Program-made: the position numbers and the translations under genes
Notes under the pieces: model-generated
Database searches by the model: none
Told to the model about the DNA's origin: nothing
What the model saw: the letters and a program-made list of their open reading frames with translations, nothing else
Source of the DNA: Allobogoriella alba
GTDB lineage: Bacteria > Actinomycetota > Actinomycetes > Actinomycetales > Actinomycetaceae
Length of the DNA stretch: 64,000 nucleotides
Direction: 5' to 3'
NCBI RefSeq assembly: GCF_042665525.1
Contig: NZ_JBHTCQ010000001.1
Coordinates: 496,001 to 560,000, forward strand
Part shown: positions 27,140 through 35,847 of the stretch, in pieces
Layout of the letters: the number at the start of each line of letters is the position of its first letter
How positions within the stretch are numbered: position 1 is the stretch's first letter

Positions 27140-29265
27140 GTGTGGCCGGCGCGCCTCAGCTCGACTACCACGCGCTGAACGCGATGCTCAACCTGTACGA
27201 CGCGGACGGCAAGATCCAGTTCGAGGCGGACAGGGAGGCGGCGCGCCAGTACTTCCTCCAGCACGTCAACCAGAACACGGTGTTCTTCCACACGCTCAAG
27301 GAGAAGCTCGACTACCTGGTCGAGGAGGGCTACTACGAGGGCGAGGTCCTCGCGCGGTACTCCCACCAGTTCCTCACCGAGCTGTGGGACCTGGCGTGGT
27401 CGAAGAAGTTCCGGTTCGAGACGTTCCTCGGCGCGTTCAAGTACTACACCTCGTACACGCTGAAGACCTTCGACGGGAAGCGGTACCTCGAGCGCTTCGA
27501 GGACCGCGTCGTGATGGTGGCCCTGACGCTGGCCGACGGCGACGAGACGCTCGCGCGCAGCATGGTCGAGGAGATCCTGTCCGGCCGGTTCCAGCCGGCC
27601 ACCCCGACCTTCCTCAACGCCGGCAAGGCTCAGCGCGGCGAGCTCGTCTCCTGCTTCCTCCTGCGGGTGGAGGACAACATGGAGTCGATCGCCCGTGGCA
27701 TCAACTCCGCGCTGCAGCTCTCGAAGCGGGGTGGCGGCGTGGCGCTGTCCCTGACGAACATCCGTGAGTCCGGCGCCCCGATCAAGAAGATCGAGAACCA
27801 GTCCTCCGGCGTCATCCCGGTGATGAAGCTCCTGGAGGACTCCTTCTCCTACGCGAACCAGCTCGGGGCGCGGCAGGGCGCCGGCGCGGTGTACCTCAAC
27901 GCGCACCACCCGGACATCATGCGGTTCCTCGACACCAAGCGGGAGAACGCCGACGAGAAGATCCGGATCAAGACGCTCTCCCTCGGCGTCGTCATCCCGG
28001 ACATCACGTTCGAGCTCGCGAAGAAGAACGAGGACATGTACCTGTTCTCGCCGTACGACGTCGAGCGCGTCTACGGCAAGCCGTTCTCCGAGGTCAACGT
28101 CTCCGAGTGCTACCACGAGATGGTGGACGACGCCCGGATCAAGAAGACCAAGCTCAACGCGCGCGGCTTCTTCCAGACCCTCGCCGAGCTGCAGTTCGAG
28201 TCGGGCTACCCGTACATCGTCTTCGAGGACACGGTGAACCGGGCCAACCCGGTCAAGGGCAAGATCACCATGTCGAACCTGTGCTCGGAGATCCTGCAGG
28301 TCTCGACGCCCTCGACGTACGAGGACGACCTGTCCTACGCCGAGGTCGGCAAGGACATCTCGTGCAACCTGGGTTCGCTGAACATCGCCAAGACGATGGA
28401 CTCCCCGGACTTCGGCAAGAGCGTCGGCACGGCCATCCGTGCTCTCACGGCGGTCTCGGACCAGACCCACATCTGGTCGGTGCCGTCGGTGGAGAAGGGC
28501 AACAACGACTCCCACGCGATCGGGCTGGGGCAGATGAACCTGCACGGCTACCTGGCGCGGGAGCGGATCCACTACGGGTCCGACGAGGGCCTGGACTTCA
28601 CCAACATGTACTTCTACACGGTGGCGTTCCACGCCATCACGGAGTCCAACAAGCTCGCCATCGAGAAGGGTCGGGCGTTCGCCGGCTTCGAGGATTCGAA
28701 GTACGCCACCGGCGAGTACTTCACGAAGTACATCGAGGGCACCTGGGAGCCGCGGACCGAGCGGGTGCGGCAGATCTTCGCCGACGCGGGCGTTCACATC
28801 CCGACGCAGGACGACTGGCGGGAGCTGGCGGAGTCGGTCAAGCGGCACGGGATCTACAACCAGAACCTCCAGGCGGTCCCGCCCACCGGCTCGATCTCCT
28901 ACATCAACAACTCGACCTCCTCGATCCACCCGATCGTGTCCAAGATCGAGATCCGCAAGGAAGGCAAGATCGGGCGCGTCTACTACCCGGCGCCGTACAT
29001 GACGAACGACAACCTGGAGTACTACCAGGACGCGTACGAGATCGGCCCGGAGAAGATCATCGACACCTACGCCGAGGCCACGCAGCACGTGGACCAGGGC
29101 CTGTCGCTGACTCTCTTCTTCAAGGACACCGCGACCACCCGGGACGTCAACCGGGCGCAGATCTACGCGTGGCGCAAGGGCATCAAGACGCTGTACTACA
29201 TCCGGGTGCGCCAGATGGCGCTCGAGGGGACCGAGGTGGAGGGCTGCGTCAGCTGCATGTTGTGA
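27109..29265 (+). CDS. nrdE: Class Ib ribonucleoside-diphosphate reductase alpha subunit
   Basis: The product of about 718 residues reduces ribonucleoside diphosphates. It carries the cysteine segment GELVSCFLLRVEDNMESI, the LCSEILQ motif, the PPTGSISYINNSTSSIHP loop and the C-terminal shuttle EGCVSCML. The start is uncertain. TTG 27109 has a GGGG run five bases upstream and gives LAATLTDTGV, resembling relatives. GTG 27142 lacks a ribosome site but avoids overlapping nrdI. The long upstream in-frame start at 27025 lies within nrdI and is unlikely. Confidence 0.93.
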   Translation: MAATLTDTGVSVAGAPQLDYHALNAMLNLYDADGKIQFEADREAARQYFLQHVNQNTVFFHTLKEKLDYLVEEGYYEGEVLARYSHQFLTELWDLAWSKKFRFETFLGAFKYYTSYTLKTFDGKRYLERFEDRVVMVALTLADGDETLARSMVEEILSGRFQPATPTFLNAGKAQRGELVSCFLLRVEDNMESIARGINSALQLSKRGGGVALSLTNIRESGAPIKKIENQSSGVIPVMKLLEDSFSYANQLGARQGAGAVYLNAHHPDIMRFLDTKRENADEKIRIKTLSLGVVIPDITFELAKKNEDMYLFSPYDVERVYGKPFSEVNVSECYHEMVDDARIKKTKLNARGFFQTLAELQFESGYPYIVFEDTVNRANPVKGKITMSNLCSEILQVSTPSTYEDDLSYAEVGKDISCNLGSLNIAKTMDSPDFGKSVGTAIRALTAVSDQTHIWSVPSVEKGNNDSHAIGLGQMNLHGYLARERIHYGSDEGLDFTNMYFYTVAFHAITESNKLAIEKGRAFAGFEDSKYATGEYFTKYIEGTWEPRTERVRQIFADAGVHIPTQDDWRELAESVKRHGIYNQNLQAVPPTGSISYINNSTSSIHPIVSKIEIRKEGKIGRVYYPAPYMTNDNLEYYQDAYEIGPEKIIDTYAEATQHVDQGLSLTLFFKDTATTRDVNRAQIYAWRKGIKTLYYIRVRQMALEGTEVEGCVSCML

Positions 29266-29270
29266 CCCGT

Positions 29271-29298
29271 CGGCGGGCCGGGTGTCCCCGGCCCGCCG
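29271..29298 (+). terminator. Perfect stem-loop between nrdE and nrdF
   Basis: CGGCGGGCCGGG pairs exactly with CCCGGCCCGCCG around a TGTC loop, six bases after the nrdE stop. It may act as an attenuator or an mRNA 3' end within the operon. Confidence 0.5.
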
Positions 29299-29407
29299 CA
29301 GGGCGTTCACGACGGCGGTAGCGTCCGTCGTCGCCGGTGGCTAACCCACCAACCGCACGAACCGACCCGGCTGAGAGCCGGACAGACGTACAGGAGAGGC
29401 ACCGAGA

Positions 29408-30382
29408 GTGTCGGAGAAGCTCAAGCTGGTCAGCAGCGTCCAGGCGATCAACTGGAACCGTGTCCAGGACGAGAAGGACGTCGAGGTCTGGGACCGTCTG
29501 ACGGGGAACTTCTGGCTTCCGGAGAAGGTGCCGCTCTCCAACGACATCCAGTCGTGGGCCACGCTGAACGACGACGAGAAGCTCATGACCACCCGGGTGT
29601 TCACCGGTCTGACGCTGCTGGACACCATCCAGGGCACGGTCGGTGCGGTCTCGCTGATCCCGGACGCCGTGACCCCGCACGAGGAGGCCGTCTACACGAA
29701 CATCGCGTTCATGGAGTCGGTGCACGCGAAGTCCTACTCCTCGATCTTCTCGACGCTGATCTCCACCAAGGAGATCGACTCCGCCTTCCGCTGGTCCGAG
29801 GAGAACGAGAACCTCCAGCGCAAGGCGCAGATCGTCATGGACTACTACCGCGGGGACGACCCGGAGAAGCGGAAGGTCGCCTCCACGATGCTGGAGTCGT
29901 TCCTCTTCTACTCGGGCTTCTACGCGCCGATGTACTGGTCCAGCCACGCCAAGCTGACGAACACGGCCGACCTCATCCGGCTGATCATTCGCGACGAGGC
30001 CGTCCACGGGTACTACATCGGCTACAAGTTCCAGAAGGCGCTGGAGAAGGCGGACGCCGCGCGCCGGCAGGAGCTCAAGGACTACACGTTCGAGCTCCTC
30101 TTCGAGCTGTACGAGAACGAGGAGCAGTACACCGAGGACCTCTACGACCCGCTCGGTCTCACCGAGGACGTCAAGGCGTTCCTGCGCTACAACGCCAACA
30201 AGGCACTGAACAACCTCGGGTACGAGGCGCTCTTCCCGTCGGACCAGACCCAGGTCAACCCGGCCATCCTGTCCTCGCTCAGCCCGAACGCCGACGAGAA
30301 CCACGACTTCTTCTCGGGCTCCGGCTCCAGCTACGTGATGGGCAAGGCGGTCAACACCGAGGACGAGGACTGGGACTTCTGA
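29408..30382 (+). CDS. nrdF: Class Ib ribonucleoside-diphosphate reductase beta subunit
   Basis: This 324-residue protein begins AINWNRVQDEKDVEVWDRL, typical of NrdF. Metal ligands lie in the EEAVYTNIAFMESVHAKSYS helix and in RDEAVHGYYIGYKFQ. The C-terminal tail NTEDEDWDF is the NrdE docking peptide. It houses the dimanganese-tyrosyl radical. GTG 29408 follows AGGAGAGG at eight bases. The gene is 142 bases downstream of nrdE. Confidence 0.96.
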   Translation: MSEKLKLVSSVQAINWNRVQDEKDVEVWDRLTGNFWLPEKVPLSNDIQSWATLNDDEKLMTTRVFTGLTLLDTIQGTVGAVSLIPDAVTPHEEAVYTNIAFMESVHAKSYSSIFSTLISTKEIDSAFRWSEENENLQRKAQIVMDYYRGDDPEKRKVASTMLESFLFYSGFYAPMYWSSHAKLTNTADLIRLIIRDEAVHGYYIGYKFQKALEKADAARRQELKDYTFELLFELYENEEQYTEDLYDPLGLTEDVKAFLRYNANKALNNLGYEALFPSDQTQVNPAILSSLSPNADENHDFFSGSGSSYVMGKAVNTEDEDWDF

Positions 30383-30461
30383 CGAGCCCGAGGCACGCAG
30401 AGCGAGCGCGTAGCGCACGGCTTTGGGACAGGGCAGGATCGCCCCGCCGCCCGCGTGACAC

Positions 30462-31268
30462 TCAGCGGTCGCGGGTCCGCGGGAAGCGCCACACCACGAG
30501 CCCGACGGCGACGGCGATGATGCCGGCGCACCACGCCAGTGCCGCGCCGGTCGAGGTCTCGCCGCCGACCAGGAGCCCCCGGATCGACTCGATCACCGGG
30601 TTCACCGGCTGGTAGGTCGCCATCGGCTGCAGCCACTCCGGCATGGTCTCGATCGGGGCGAAGGCGCTGGAGAGATAGGGCAGGAAGAGCAGGCCGAACC
30701 CGTAGGCGTTGGCGCTCTCCGGGCTGCCGGCCACGAGGCCCACGAAGGCGAAGAGGGCGGTGATCGCCACGATCCACAGGGTCACCAGGCCGAGCGCACC
30801 GAGCCACTCCAGGACCGTGGCGTCCGGCCGGAAGCCGACCGCCAGGGCGACACCCAGGACCACAACGGTGGCGACGAGGTTGCGGATGACGCTGGAGACC
30901 GTATGCCCCACCAGGACGGTCGACGCGACGATGGGCATGGTGCGGAAGCGCCGCATCGCGCCGCGCGTGATGTCGTGGTTCACCGAGACCGCGACCGAGG
31001 CCGCGCCGAAACCGGCCGTGGTGAGGATGATCCCGGGAACGACGTAGTCGATGTACCCGTCGCCGGCGATGGCTCCGCCGAAGACGTAGGTGAACAGCAG
31101 CATGAGCATGATCGGCAGCACGATGGCCATCAGCAGGCCCTCGCCGTCACGCAGGCTGTGACGGATCGAACGTCCGATGAAGACCCCGCTGGATCGGAGC
31201 GGTCCGACGCCGATCGGGACGGCCGTGCGCGGCGATGGCGGGGCGGGTGAAGCGGTGAGCGTGCTCAT
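30462..31268 (-). CDS. ABC-2 type transporter permease (DrrB-like)
   Basis: The 268-residue protein has a Pro/Thr-rich cytoplasmic N-terminus and about six membrane helices. It contains the conserved ABC-2 pattern VVPGIILTTAGFGAASVAVSVNHD and an LSSAFAPIETMPEWLQP loop near the C-terminus, as in daunorubicin-resistance DrrB permeases. It is coupled by ATGA to the ATPase gene. Together they probably export a drug or lipid-like compound under control of the divergent TetR protein. Confidence 0.9.
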   Translation of the reverse strand: MSTLTASPAPPSPRTAVPIGVGPLRSSGVFIGRSIRHSLRDGEGLLMAIVLPIMLMLLFTYVFGGAIAGDGYIDYVVPGIILTTAGFGAASVAVSVNHDITRGAMRRFRTMPIVASTVLVGHTVSSVIRNLVATVVVLGVALAVGFRPDATVLEWLGALGLVTLWIVAITALFAFVGLVAGSPESANAYGFGLLFLPYLSSAFAPIETMPEWLQPMATYQPVNPVIESIRGLLVGGETSTGAALAWCAGIIAVAVGLVVWRFPRTRDR

Positions 31269-32140
31269 GCGACGGCCTCCTTGGCTGGCGTGCTGCTGGT
31301 GAGGGTGACGAACGCGTCGTCGAGGGTGGGGGAGCGGAGCTCGACGTGCAGGTCGCGCTCGGCCGGGTCCAGGCCGGCGAGGGCGCGCTCGACGGACGTG
31401 ACCGTGCCGTCGGTGTCGATGCTGCGGATCTCGGCGCCGTCGTCGTCGAGGACGACGAGGCGCTGTCCGCCGACGCGCGCCGTCAGCTGGGCGGCGGTTC
31501 CGTCGGCGATGACCCGGCCGTGGTCGAGCACCGCGATGCGGTCCGCGAGAGCCTCGGCCTCGTCGAGCGTCTGGGTCGTGAGGAAGATCGTGGTCCCGCT
31601 CGCGGCCAGGGTGCGCACGTCCTCCCACACCCGGCCACGGCTGACCGGGTCCAGACCCGTCGTGGGCTCGTCGAGGAAGAGGACGTTCGGCCGCCGCAGC
31701 ATGGAGGCCGCCAGGTCGAGGCGGCGGCGCATACCGCCGGAGTAGGTGGCGACCGTGCGCCCACCCGCCTCGGTGAGGCCGAACTGCGCGAGCAGGCGGT
31801 CGGCGCGGTCCGGGGCGTCACCGCCGAGCCCGAGCAGGCGCCCGAGCATCACGAGGTTCTCCCGACCGGTGAGCAGGCCGTCGAGCGTCGTCTCCTGGCC
31901 GGTGACGGCGAAGTGCCGGCGCGCCCCGGCGGGGTCCCGCGCGACGTCGACGCCGCAGACCTGTGCGGTCCCGCCGTCCGGCCGGACCAAGGTGGTGAGG
32001 ATCGAGACCACCGTCGTCTTGCCCGCCCCGTTCGGTCCCAGCAGGGCGAACACCCCGGCCGTGACGTCGAGGTCGAGGCCGTCGAGCACCGGTTGGTCGT
32101 AGGCCTTCCGCAGGCCCGAGATGTGAATGGTGCCGTCCAT
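31265..32140 (-). CDS. ABC transporter ATP-binding protein (DrrA-like)
   Basis: The 291-residue ATPase has Walker A GPNGAGKT, signature YSGGMRRRLDLAASML, Walker B VLFLDEPTTGLD and the DrrA-type C-terminal extension ending in LDDAFVTLTS. ATG 32140 follows GGAAGG; the longer upstream frame would run through the operator region and is rejected. It powers the adjacent DrrB-like permease. Confidence 0.93.
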   Translation of the reverse strand: MDGTIHISGLRKAYDQPVLDGLDLDVTAGVFALLGPNGAGKTTVVSILTTLVRPDGGTAQVCGVDVARDPAGARRHFAVTGQETTLDGLLTGRENLVMLGRLLGLGGDAPDRADRLLAQFGLTEAGGRTVATYSGGMRRRLDLAASMLRRPNVLFLDEPTTGLDPVSRGRVWEDVRTLAASGTTIFLTTQTLDEAEALADRIAVLDHGRVIADGTAAQLTARVGGQRLVVLDDDGAEIRSIDTDGTVTSVERALAGLDPAERDLHVELRSPTLDDAFVTLTSSTPAKEAVA

Positions 32141-32174
32141 CGGCCTTCCCTCCGTAGTGTTTGCGTCGCACACA

Positions 32175-32223
32175 GTATGTAGTACATACAGTATGCGGTC
32201 AACACAGTTTGGCAGGCATACTG
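32175..32223. promoter_or_regulatory. Palindromic operator between the ABC exporter and TetR genes
   Basis: GTATGTA-G-TACATAC at 32175-32189 is a perfect 15-base palindrome. Flanking copies of the half-site CAGTATG (32189-32195) and its complement CATACTG (32217-32223) surround it. It lies 35 bases from the exporter ATG and about 40 from the TetR GTG. Confidence 0.65.
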
Positions 32224-32261
32224 TGGTGCACGGTTCCTTGACGCCGGTCCGGAGGTGACGC

Positions 32262-33236
32262 GTGGCAGATGACGACGACGAGGTCTCGCGCGTGGTGGCG
32301 CTCGCGTGGGGCGTTGCCGCAGCACCGCAGCGCGGGCCGAAGCGGGAGCTGAGCCACGAGCGCATCGTCGAGGCTGCGATCGAGATCGCCGACACCGAAG
32401 GGCTGCAGGCGGTGACCATGCAGCGGGTCGCCCAGGCGTTCGGCTTCACGACGATGGCGCTGTACCGCTACGTGGCGACGAAGAGCGAGCTGTACACGCT
32501 CATGCTGGACGCCGCCGTGGGCGACGAGGTCGTCCCCGTCGACGCCGAGGACTGGCGGACAGGCCTCGAGCAGCTGTGCCGGTGGCTCCTCGGCATCTAC
32601 GAGGCGCACCCGTGGTTGCTCGAGATGCGCCTGTCCCTCGAATCGCTGCTGCTACCGGGGCAGGTGCGCGTGGCGGACGCCGGGCTGCGCGCGATGGAGA
32701 CGCTCCCGGCCACACCCGAGGAGCGCCTGGGCCTGCTGCAGCTGCTCTCGACCTTCGTGCGAGGACACGCGCGGATCATCCATGACGTCGAGCACGGGCC
32801 ACCGGTGTCGGCGGCGACGGCGGGTCTGCTGCGCGAGGTGGTCACGCCGGCACGGTTTCCTGGACTGGCTCCCGTGGTGCAGTCGGGCGTCTACCACGGT
32901 GCGGACGAGCCGGACACACCGGACGACGTGGGGCTCGGTGACCCCGAGGGGTTCCGGCTCGGGCTGACGATCCTGCTCGACGGGATCGAGTCCGCCTTCG
33001 GCGGCAGGGACGCGCCACCGTCGTCCGAGTCCGTGCGCGCGCTGAGCCCGCAGGAGCAGCTGGAACGCGCGCAGAGCGAGCTCGAGCGAACGGTCGCGCT
33101 CCGGAAGGCGACCCAACGCCGCGCCAACGAGCTCGTCAAGGCGGAGAGCCGGGCTCGTACCGCCCGGGACCGGGCGAAGGAGGCGGCCAAGGCCGCCGCC
33201 AAGGCCGCGGCGGCCTCGGGCACGAAAGAACCTTGA
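32262..33236 (+). CDS. TetR/AcrR family regulator with C-terminal TetR_C domain
   Basis: The 324-residue product has the helix-turn-helix at about residues 30-80 (IVEAAIEIADTEGLQAVTM, then FTTMALYRYVATKSELY) and a ligand-binding half similar to the tetracycline-repressor C-terminal group. An unusual tail of about 60 residues (QEQLERAQSELERTVALRK onward) is a charged, Ala/Lys-rich helix, perhaps a coiled coil. GTG 32262 follows GGAGGTGA. It is divergent from the DrrAB-like exporter and shares the operator at 32175-32223, so it likely represses both. Confidence 0.9.
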   Translation: MADDDDEVSRVVALAWGVAAAPQRGPKRELSHERIVEAAIEIADTEGLQAVTMQRVAQAFGFTTMALYRYVATKSELYTLMLDAAVGDEVVPVDAEDWRTGLEQLCRWLLGIYEAHPWLLEMRLSLESLLLPGQVRVADAGLRAMETLPATPEERLGLLQLLSTFVRGHARIIHDVEHGPPVSAATAGLLREVVTPARFPGLAPVVQSGVYHGADEPDTPDDVGLGDPEGFRLGLTILLDGIESAFGGRDAPPSSESVRALSPQEQLERAQSELERTVALRKATQRRANELVKAESRARTARDRAKEAAKAAAKAAAASGTKEP

Positions 33237-33443
33237 CTCGACCGGCCCGGACCCCGGGGGTCGGAGGAGGCCAGAGGCAGGAGCTCTCTTACGTCGGCTT
33301 CCTCCTCGACAAGTCCGACCTTGCGCGGCTGCGTGCCGCCCTGGTGTCGGCCCGGGGATAGCCCGTGCGGTACCGCGTCGGTGGCGTCCGGGTCGGCGGT
33401 CCCCCAAGGTGGTGGGAAACGAGCGATCAAGGCACATCTGTCT
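33237..33443 (+). other. Short spacer with a coding-like remnant
   Basis: In-frame codons from about 33281 to the TAG at 33359-33361 read ELSYVGFLLDKSDLARLRAA and then LVSARG. The composition is protein-like, but no start codon or ribosome site supports a gene. It may be the end of a decayed gene. Confidence 0.25.
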
Positions 33444-34265
33444 TCACGCGGTCAGGACGAGGGTTTCGGCGACCACAAGCCGTCCGCGTCCGTGACCGGC
33501 TCGGCGCCGTCGATGAGCTCGTCGATGTCGGTGACGAGTGCGGCACGCGGGGTGTCGCCGGCGAGCGCCGCCCGGATCGGATCCGGCTCGATGGGCGAGG
33601 CTGAGGCCACCAGGATGGCGATTCCCGAACCGAACGCCGTGCAGCACCGAGCCTCGGACAATCATCGCCACGTGCTCGAAGGTCTCCCGCAAGGTGGCGA
33701 GCTCGCGCCGCGTGAAGAGGAGGTCGGGCCCCGCGACGGAGTTGACGACCAGCCGACCGCCGGGGTTCAGGATCTCCCGCGCGCGGCGGAAGCACTCGAG
33801 CGAGGTGAAGGCCGGGGGGATGCGTCCGCCTGCGAACACGTCGACGACCACGCCGTCGAGGCCGGTCTCGTTCGTGCGGTCCAGCCAGCAACGGCCGTCG
33901 CCGACCGTGACCGTCACGCCGGCCGGGACGCCGAACCGGTTCCGCGCCAGATCGACAAGCGCGGGCTCGAGCTCCACGACGATCTGCCGGGAGGCGGGCC
34001 ACCGGTCGGCCACTGCGCGCGGGAGCGCAAGCAGCGCACCACCGATATGTGCGCACGACCCCGTCGTGCCGACGTCGAGCGCGGCGAGCATCCAACGCGC
34101 CGCCGGGAGGGGCGGGCGAGCACCTGGCGACCCGACCTGGGACTGCCGGATGCGGTCCACCCACAACGACCACCCGTCGGCGAGTTCGATGAGCTCGGCG
34201 ACGGTGCCGTCGGACAGGGTGACCTCATCGCGAGCCCGCTTGCGGGGCGCGGGCGGGATTGACAT
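33444..34265 (-). CDS. Spermidine synthase-like methyltransferase-fold protein, frameshifted near its 3' end
   Basis: From ATG 34265 the product has a class I methyltransferase fold. GALLALPRAVADRWPASRQIVVELEP is the nucleotide-binding edge, VTVTVGDGRCWL follows, then GLDGVVVDVFAGGRIPPAFTS and NPGGRLVVNSVA. This matches the spermidine-synthase-like (fused SpeE) family common in actinobacteria. After RGSVLHGVRFGN the frame becomes Arg/His-rich nonsense ending at 33444. The natural continuation (IAILVASASPIEPDPIRAAL) lies in another frame ending at 33452. A one- or two-base indel near 33621-33630 is therefore likely, either real or a sequencing error. Confidence 0.75.
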   Translation of the reverse strand: MSIPPAPRKRARDEVTLSDGTVAELIELADGWSLWVDRIRQSQVGSPGARPPLPAARWMLAALDVGTTGSCAHIGGALLALPRAVADRWPASRQIVVELEPALVDLARNRFGVPAGVTVTVGDGRCWLDRTNETGLDGVVVDVFAGGRIPPAFTSLECFRRAREILNPGGRLVVNSVAGPDLLFTRRELATLRETFEHVAMIVRGSVLHGVRFGNRHPGGLSLAHRAGSDPGGARRRHPACRTRHRHRRAHRRRRAGHGRGRLVVAETLVLTA

Positions 34266-34354
34266 GCGGTGATCGTGCCAGACAGCATCCCGGCACCATC
34301 GGTACTCTCGATGCGCAGAAGACCAGGTTGCGCAGGGCGGCAGGAGGCATCGCG

Positions 34355-35797
34355 GTGACGATCTGGGAGGTCGACGACCGCGACGACACGGTCGAAGGGC
34401 TGGACGAGGACGGCAAGCCGGACCCCGCCTACGCCGCTGCGCTCGGCCTGGTCCCTGCACCGCTGGGGCGACGGGCGATCGGGTTCGCCATCGACGTCGT
34501 CGTGTATCTCATGCTCCAGGTGCCGTACTGGTTGCTGACGGTCCCCCTCCTGCTCATGTTCTTCCAGGGCCGGATCAGCTGGTACGGGGTCACGGAGCAC
34601 CCGAACCTGGTGTGGGCGATCGTCGGTATCTCGGTGTCGTTCGGTCTGAGCCTGGCGTACTGCGTCGTGCAGATCGCCTTGCATGGCCGCGCCGGTCGGA
34701 CGCTGGGCAAGGGCGTCATGGGGTTGCGGTCAGTGAACGTCAAGACCCTCGAGCGCCCGGGCATCGGTCGGGTTCTGCTGCGTGCCATCGTGCTGTGGGG
34801 GTCAGGACTCTTGATCGTCGGCCCTCTGGTGTTCCTTCTCTCCCCCCTCTTCGACGAGCAGAAGCGGGGCAGGGGCTGGCACGACATGGTGGGGCGCCTC
34901 TGGTTCGTCGACGCACGGAAAGGGCTCAACCCTTACGACAAGAAGCGCATGCGGGTCGCCCGCAAGACCGTCACCGCAGACCCGGTACCGCAGGCGAAGC
35001 AGCTTCCGTCGCTGGCCACCCGGCCAAGCGGCGACCCCGAGCCGTACCGACCGGGCACGCGGGTGAGCGCGGGGGTGCTCGGCGTGGCACGACCGTACGA
35101 CGGCGGTCAGCGCCCGGTGGTGGGCCTCGGCACCCACGAGATGCGCGCGGAGCCCGAGGTCCAGAGCGCGGCGACACCGGGCACCCCCGTCCTCGGCGGT
35201 TACCGGCCGTCGGGGAAGCAGGAGGAGGCGCCGGCGTTCCCGTCGGCTTCCGCTCGGCCACGCCCGGTGGCTGGGCCGGACTCCGGCATCGTGACCGAGG
35301 CTCCGCATACACCGTGGCCGGCGGAGGAGCAGCCGGCACGACCGCCGTTCCCCCAGCAGTCCGCGCCAACCCAGCAGGGCCCGCCACCGGGCAGATCGAT
35401 CCCAGCAGGGCCGGCGCCGGCCAGGCCGAGCTCGCCACCGGCGCAGGCACAACCGGTGCCCGAGTCGCGGCCGGCCTACGCACTACGCACGGACGCCGGG
35501 GAGACCCACGCCATCACCGGGCCGACGGTGCTGGGCCGGAACCCGGTGGCGACCGAGCGCGTCCGGGGCGCGCGGCTCGTCCCCGTACCCGATGACACGC
35601 GCTCGGTCTCCAAGACGCACTTCGCCGTACGTCCCGTGGCCCAGGGCGTGGAGGTCCTCGATCATCGCTCGACGAACGGAACCTTCGTGGTCCACGACGG
35701 TGCCGAACGCAGGCTGACGCCGTGGGAGCCGGCCATGGCGCTCGCCGGCGACACGATACGGTTCGGTGATCGCACTGCGGTGGTGGTGCGCGCATGA
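34355..35797 (+). CDS. RDD family membrane protein with C-terminal FHA domain
   Basis: The 480-residue protein has an RDD domain at about residues 40-195: LGRRAIGFAIDVVVYL, two further helices, and GRTLGKGVMGLRSVN. A long Pro/Ala/Gln-rich linker (about 215-380) follows. A C-terminal FHA domain includes TVLGRNPVA, SVSKTHFAV and HRSTNGTFV, residues that bind phosphothreonine. Proteins of this type accompany T7SS ATPases. GTG 34355 follows CAGGAGG. It is linked to the FtsK-type gene by the 17-codon frame at 35794-35847, so all three probably form one unit. Confidence 0.88.
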   Translation: MTIWEVDDRDDTVEGLDEDGKPDPAYAAALGLVPAPLGRRAIGFAIDVVVYLMLQVPYWLLTVPLLLMFFQGRISWYGVTEHPNLVWAIVGISVSFGLSLAYCVVQIALHGRAGRTLGKGVMGLRSVNVKTLERPGIGRVLLRAIVLWGSGLLIVGPLVFLLSPLFDEQKRGRGWHDMVGRLWFVDARKGLNPYDKKRMRVARKTVTADPVPQAKQLPSLATRPSGDPEPYRPGTRVSAGVLGVARPYDGGQRPVVGLGTHEMRAEPEVQSAATPGTPVLGGYRPSGKQEEAPAFPSASARPRPVAGPDSGIVTEAPHTPWPAEEQPARPPFPQQSAPTQQGPPPGRSIPAGPAPARPSSPPAQAQPVPESRPAYALRTDAGETHAITGPTVLGRNPVATERVRGARLVPVPDDTRSVSKTHFAVRPVAQGVEVLDHRSTNGTFVVHDGAERRLTPWEPAMALAGDTIRFGDRTAVVVRA

Positions 35798-35847
35798 GGA
35801 ACGTCGCTGGCACCGTCGACCGCATGAACCGGGGGCGTGAGGCGTGA
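35794..35847 (+). CDS. 17-codon coupling mini-ORF (putative)
   Basis: The frame MRNVAGTVDRMNRGREA starts with an ATGA overlap with the RDD-FHA stop and ends with a GTGA overlap with the next GTG start. It exactly bridges two genes that otherwise lie 46 bases apart. It may serve translational coupling rather than encode a functional peptide. Confidence 0.35.
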   Translation: MRNVAGTVDRMNRGREA

